Assembly: GCF_001579845.1 (NCBI RefSeq)
Contig: NZ_CP007440.1
Span: 1,988,001 to 2,052,000 of the forward strand
Source: Rhodoplanes sp. Z2-YC6860
GTDB lineage: Bacteria; Pseudomonadota; Alphaproteobacteria; Rhizobiales; Xanthobacteraceae
Length of the DNA: 64,000 nt
Direction: 5' to 3'
Below, in pieces: positions 63,170 to 64,000 of the stretch. The notes under the pieces are model-generated. The model made no database searches, was not told the DNA's origin, and worked only from the letters and a program-made list of their open reading frames with translations. Both the position numbers and the translations under genes were made by a program. Every line of letters begins with the position of its first letter. Positions within the stretch are counted from its first letter, which is position 1.

Positions 63170-63212
63170 GCCGTGTGGAGGATTTTCCACATAAGTCGCC
63201 CCAAACTCAGCC

Positions 63213-63299
63213 GTCATGCGCGGGCTTGACCCGCGCATCTCGCTTAGGGACGCACGGTGCTCACCTGATCGAGATGGCCGGGACAAGCCCGGCCATGAC
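63213..63299. repeat. Dispersed palindromic repeat, family B copy 2
   Basis: GTCATGCGCGGGCTTGACCCGCGCATCTCG faces CGAGATGGCCGGGACAAGCCCGGCCATGAC across a CTTAGGGACGCACGG spacer. Compared with 43546-43632 the left and right arms are exchanged, as if the unit had been inverted. It lies between the convergent pepF and the truncated hydrolase genes and may terminate both. Confidence 0.85.
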
Positions 63300-63339
63300 A
63301 GCGGAGATGGTGTAACGTCGGATCAGCGGGCCATCGCAG

Positions 63340-64000
63340 CTACTTGATATTCTTCTTCCCCCAGTCGTCGATCACCTTGGCGATCGCGAAGTTGTTCTTC
63401 TCGATCATCACCATGTGGCCGTTGCCGTGGATGCCCTTTGAGTCGAGCGGCATCCATTCGGCCTTGGCGCCGGCCTGGTTGAGATACTTCACGGTGCAAT
63501 GGTCGTAGAGCCGGTGATACGAGGCTTCGCCGGCGATCACCACGATGGGAATGCCCTTCAGATTCGGCAGTTGCCGCGCCGGCGCCTTCTGCATCGTGCA
63601 GACGGTGAGGTCCGGCCCGTCGGCCTTGTCCTCGCGCACGGTCTGCAGCTGGTCCGGGCTGTTCACCGGCGGATCGTAGGTCATCTTGATGTCGGTGAGG
63701 CCCCACGGCCGCGTCTTGCCGGTGCCGATCACCACCGCTTCGAATGGCGGGCCGGCGGGCTCGATGGCGATGATGCCCTTCACGAGCTTCGGCCGCGCGT
63801 CGGCAATGAGCCAGCCGAACGAGCCGGACTGCGAGTGCGTGAGGATCACCGCAGGCCCGATCTTGTCGAGCAGCGCCGCCGCAGCGTCCTGGTTGCGCTC
63901 CTGCGTGAGTTCGGGCGACAGCACCGTCTCGACCTGCGTCGCATAGAACGCGTCGAAATAGGGATCGCCTTTTTTGCCCTTGTTCGGTCCGCTGCCCGGC
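63340..64000 (-). CDS. Alpha/beta-fold hydrolase, partial (5' end outside window)
   Basis: At least 219 residues of an alpha/beta hydrolase that continues upstream beyond position 64000. The nucleophile elbow reads LTHSQSGSFGW (Ser in HSQSG, a GxSxG variant), the acidic residue may be in EASYHRLYD, and the catalytic His is in GNGHMVMIEKN, where the C-terminal GNGHM is typical of the exported esterase-like group common in alphaproteobacteria. A substrate cannot be named. The stop codon is 40 nt from the palindromic repeat, which may be its terminator. Confidence 0.8.
   Translation of the reverse strand, partial: PGSGPNKGKKGDPYFDAFYATQVETVLSPELTQERNQDAAAALLDKIGPAVILTHSQSGSFGWLIADARPKLVKGIIAIEPAGPPFEAVVIGTGKTRPWGLTDIKMTYDPPVNSPDQLQTVREDKADGPDLTVCTMQKAPARQLPNLKGIPIVVIAGEASYHRLYDHCTVKYLNQAGAKAEWMPLDSKGIHGNGHMVMIEKNNFAIAKVIDDWGKKNIK

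Noticed and set aside
61795-63315. A 506-codon plus-strand frame overlapping pepF
   Set aside because: Out-of-frame shadow of pepF with Arg/Ala-rich low-information sequence.

Overview
The window is high-GC chromosomal DNA of an alphaproteobacterium, most likely of the order Hyphomicrobiales (Rhizobiales) near Bradyrhizobium, Rhodopseudomonas or Xanthobacteraceae. The evidence is lineage-typical genes (cpdR, GapR/DUF2312, DUF1036, DUF1244, DUF882, NikR), a small heat-shock gene behind a ROSE-like RNA thermometer, an anti-Shine-Dalgarno type small RNA, and dispersed palindromic repeats of the kind common in this group. No replicon-level feature such as an origin, rRNA operon or CRISPR array is present. 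This placement is inferred from gene content and was not tested by a database search.

Region by region: 0.2-8.8 kb is core DNA: a PAS/GGDEF signalling protein, threonine aldolase, a proline-rich secreted protein, Hsp20 with its thermometer, an alpha/beta hydrolase, hisN, a candidate small RNA, an N-formylglutamate amidohydrolase and cpdR. A tRNA-Val(GAC) at 8.9 kb marks an old integration site. The next 3 kb is more AT-rich and holds two decayed tyrosine-recombinase genes, one intact FkbM-type methyltransferase gene and a few tiny ORFs. From 12.2 to 22.2 kb there is a TetR regulator divergent from an RND efflux pair, followed by a second, separately started RND permease plus adaptor. From 22.3 to 31.4 kb is a run of metabolic genes: GMC oxidoreductase, metallo-beta-lactamase-fold hydrolase, NmrA-like reductase, PoxB, luciferase-like oxidoreductase, folate/biopterin-type transporter and a MetE-like protein. 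From 31.5 to 36.3 kb are a cysteine-rich secreted peptide, ribosomal protein bL36, a TPR protein, and a ttuD-DUF1036-pyk operon that converts glycerate toward pyruvate.

From 36.5 to 54.8 kb lies an accessory catabolic region: an IorAB-type molybdenum hydroxylase, a MarR/methyltransferase pair, an enamidase-like amidohydrolase, a DszA/NtaA-type monooxygenase, a D-2-hydroxyacid dehydrogenase, a ThDP enzyme, a phenol-hydroxylase-type FAD monooxygenase, a Tat-exported haloacetate-dehalogenase homologue with an orphan substrate-binding protein, a UbiD decarboxylase and an exported dienelactone hydrolase. Hydroxylation, lactam opening, oxygenation, decarboxylation and lactone hydrolysis could together serve breakdown of (N-hetero)aromatic or halogenated compounds, but that link is inference. 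The region also contains ordinary core genes (gapR, DUF1244), so it is not one clean island.

From 54.9 to 64.0 kb are a DUF882 peptidase-like protein, a sigma-54 response regulator, NikR next to a TerC-type membrane protein, an overlapping XRE/hypothetical pair, an M3 oligopeptidase and a truncated alpha/beta hydrolase that leaves the window. I did not find a clearly new multi-gene defence or mobile system. The best leads are the small RNA, the thermometer, the exported dehalogenase homologue, the second RND pump with an altered proton-relay site, the XRE pair and the eight-cysteine secreted peptide.
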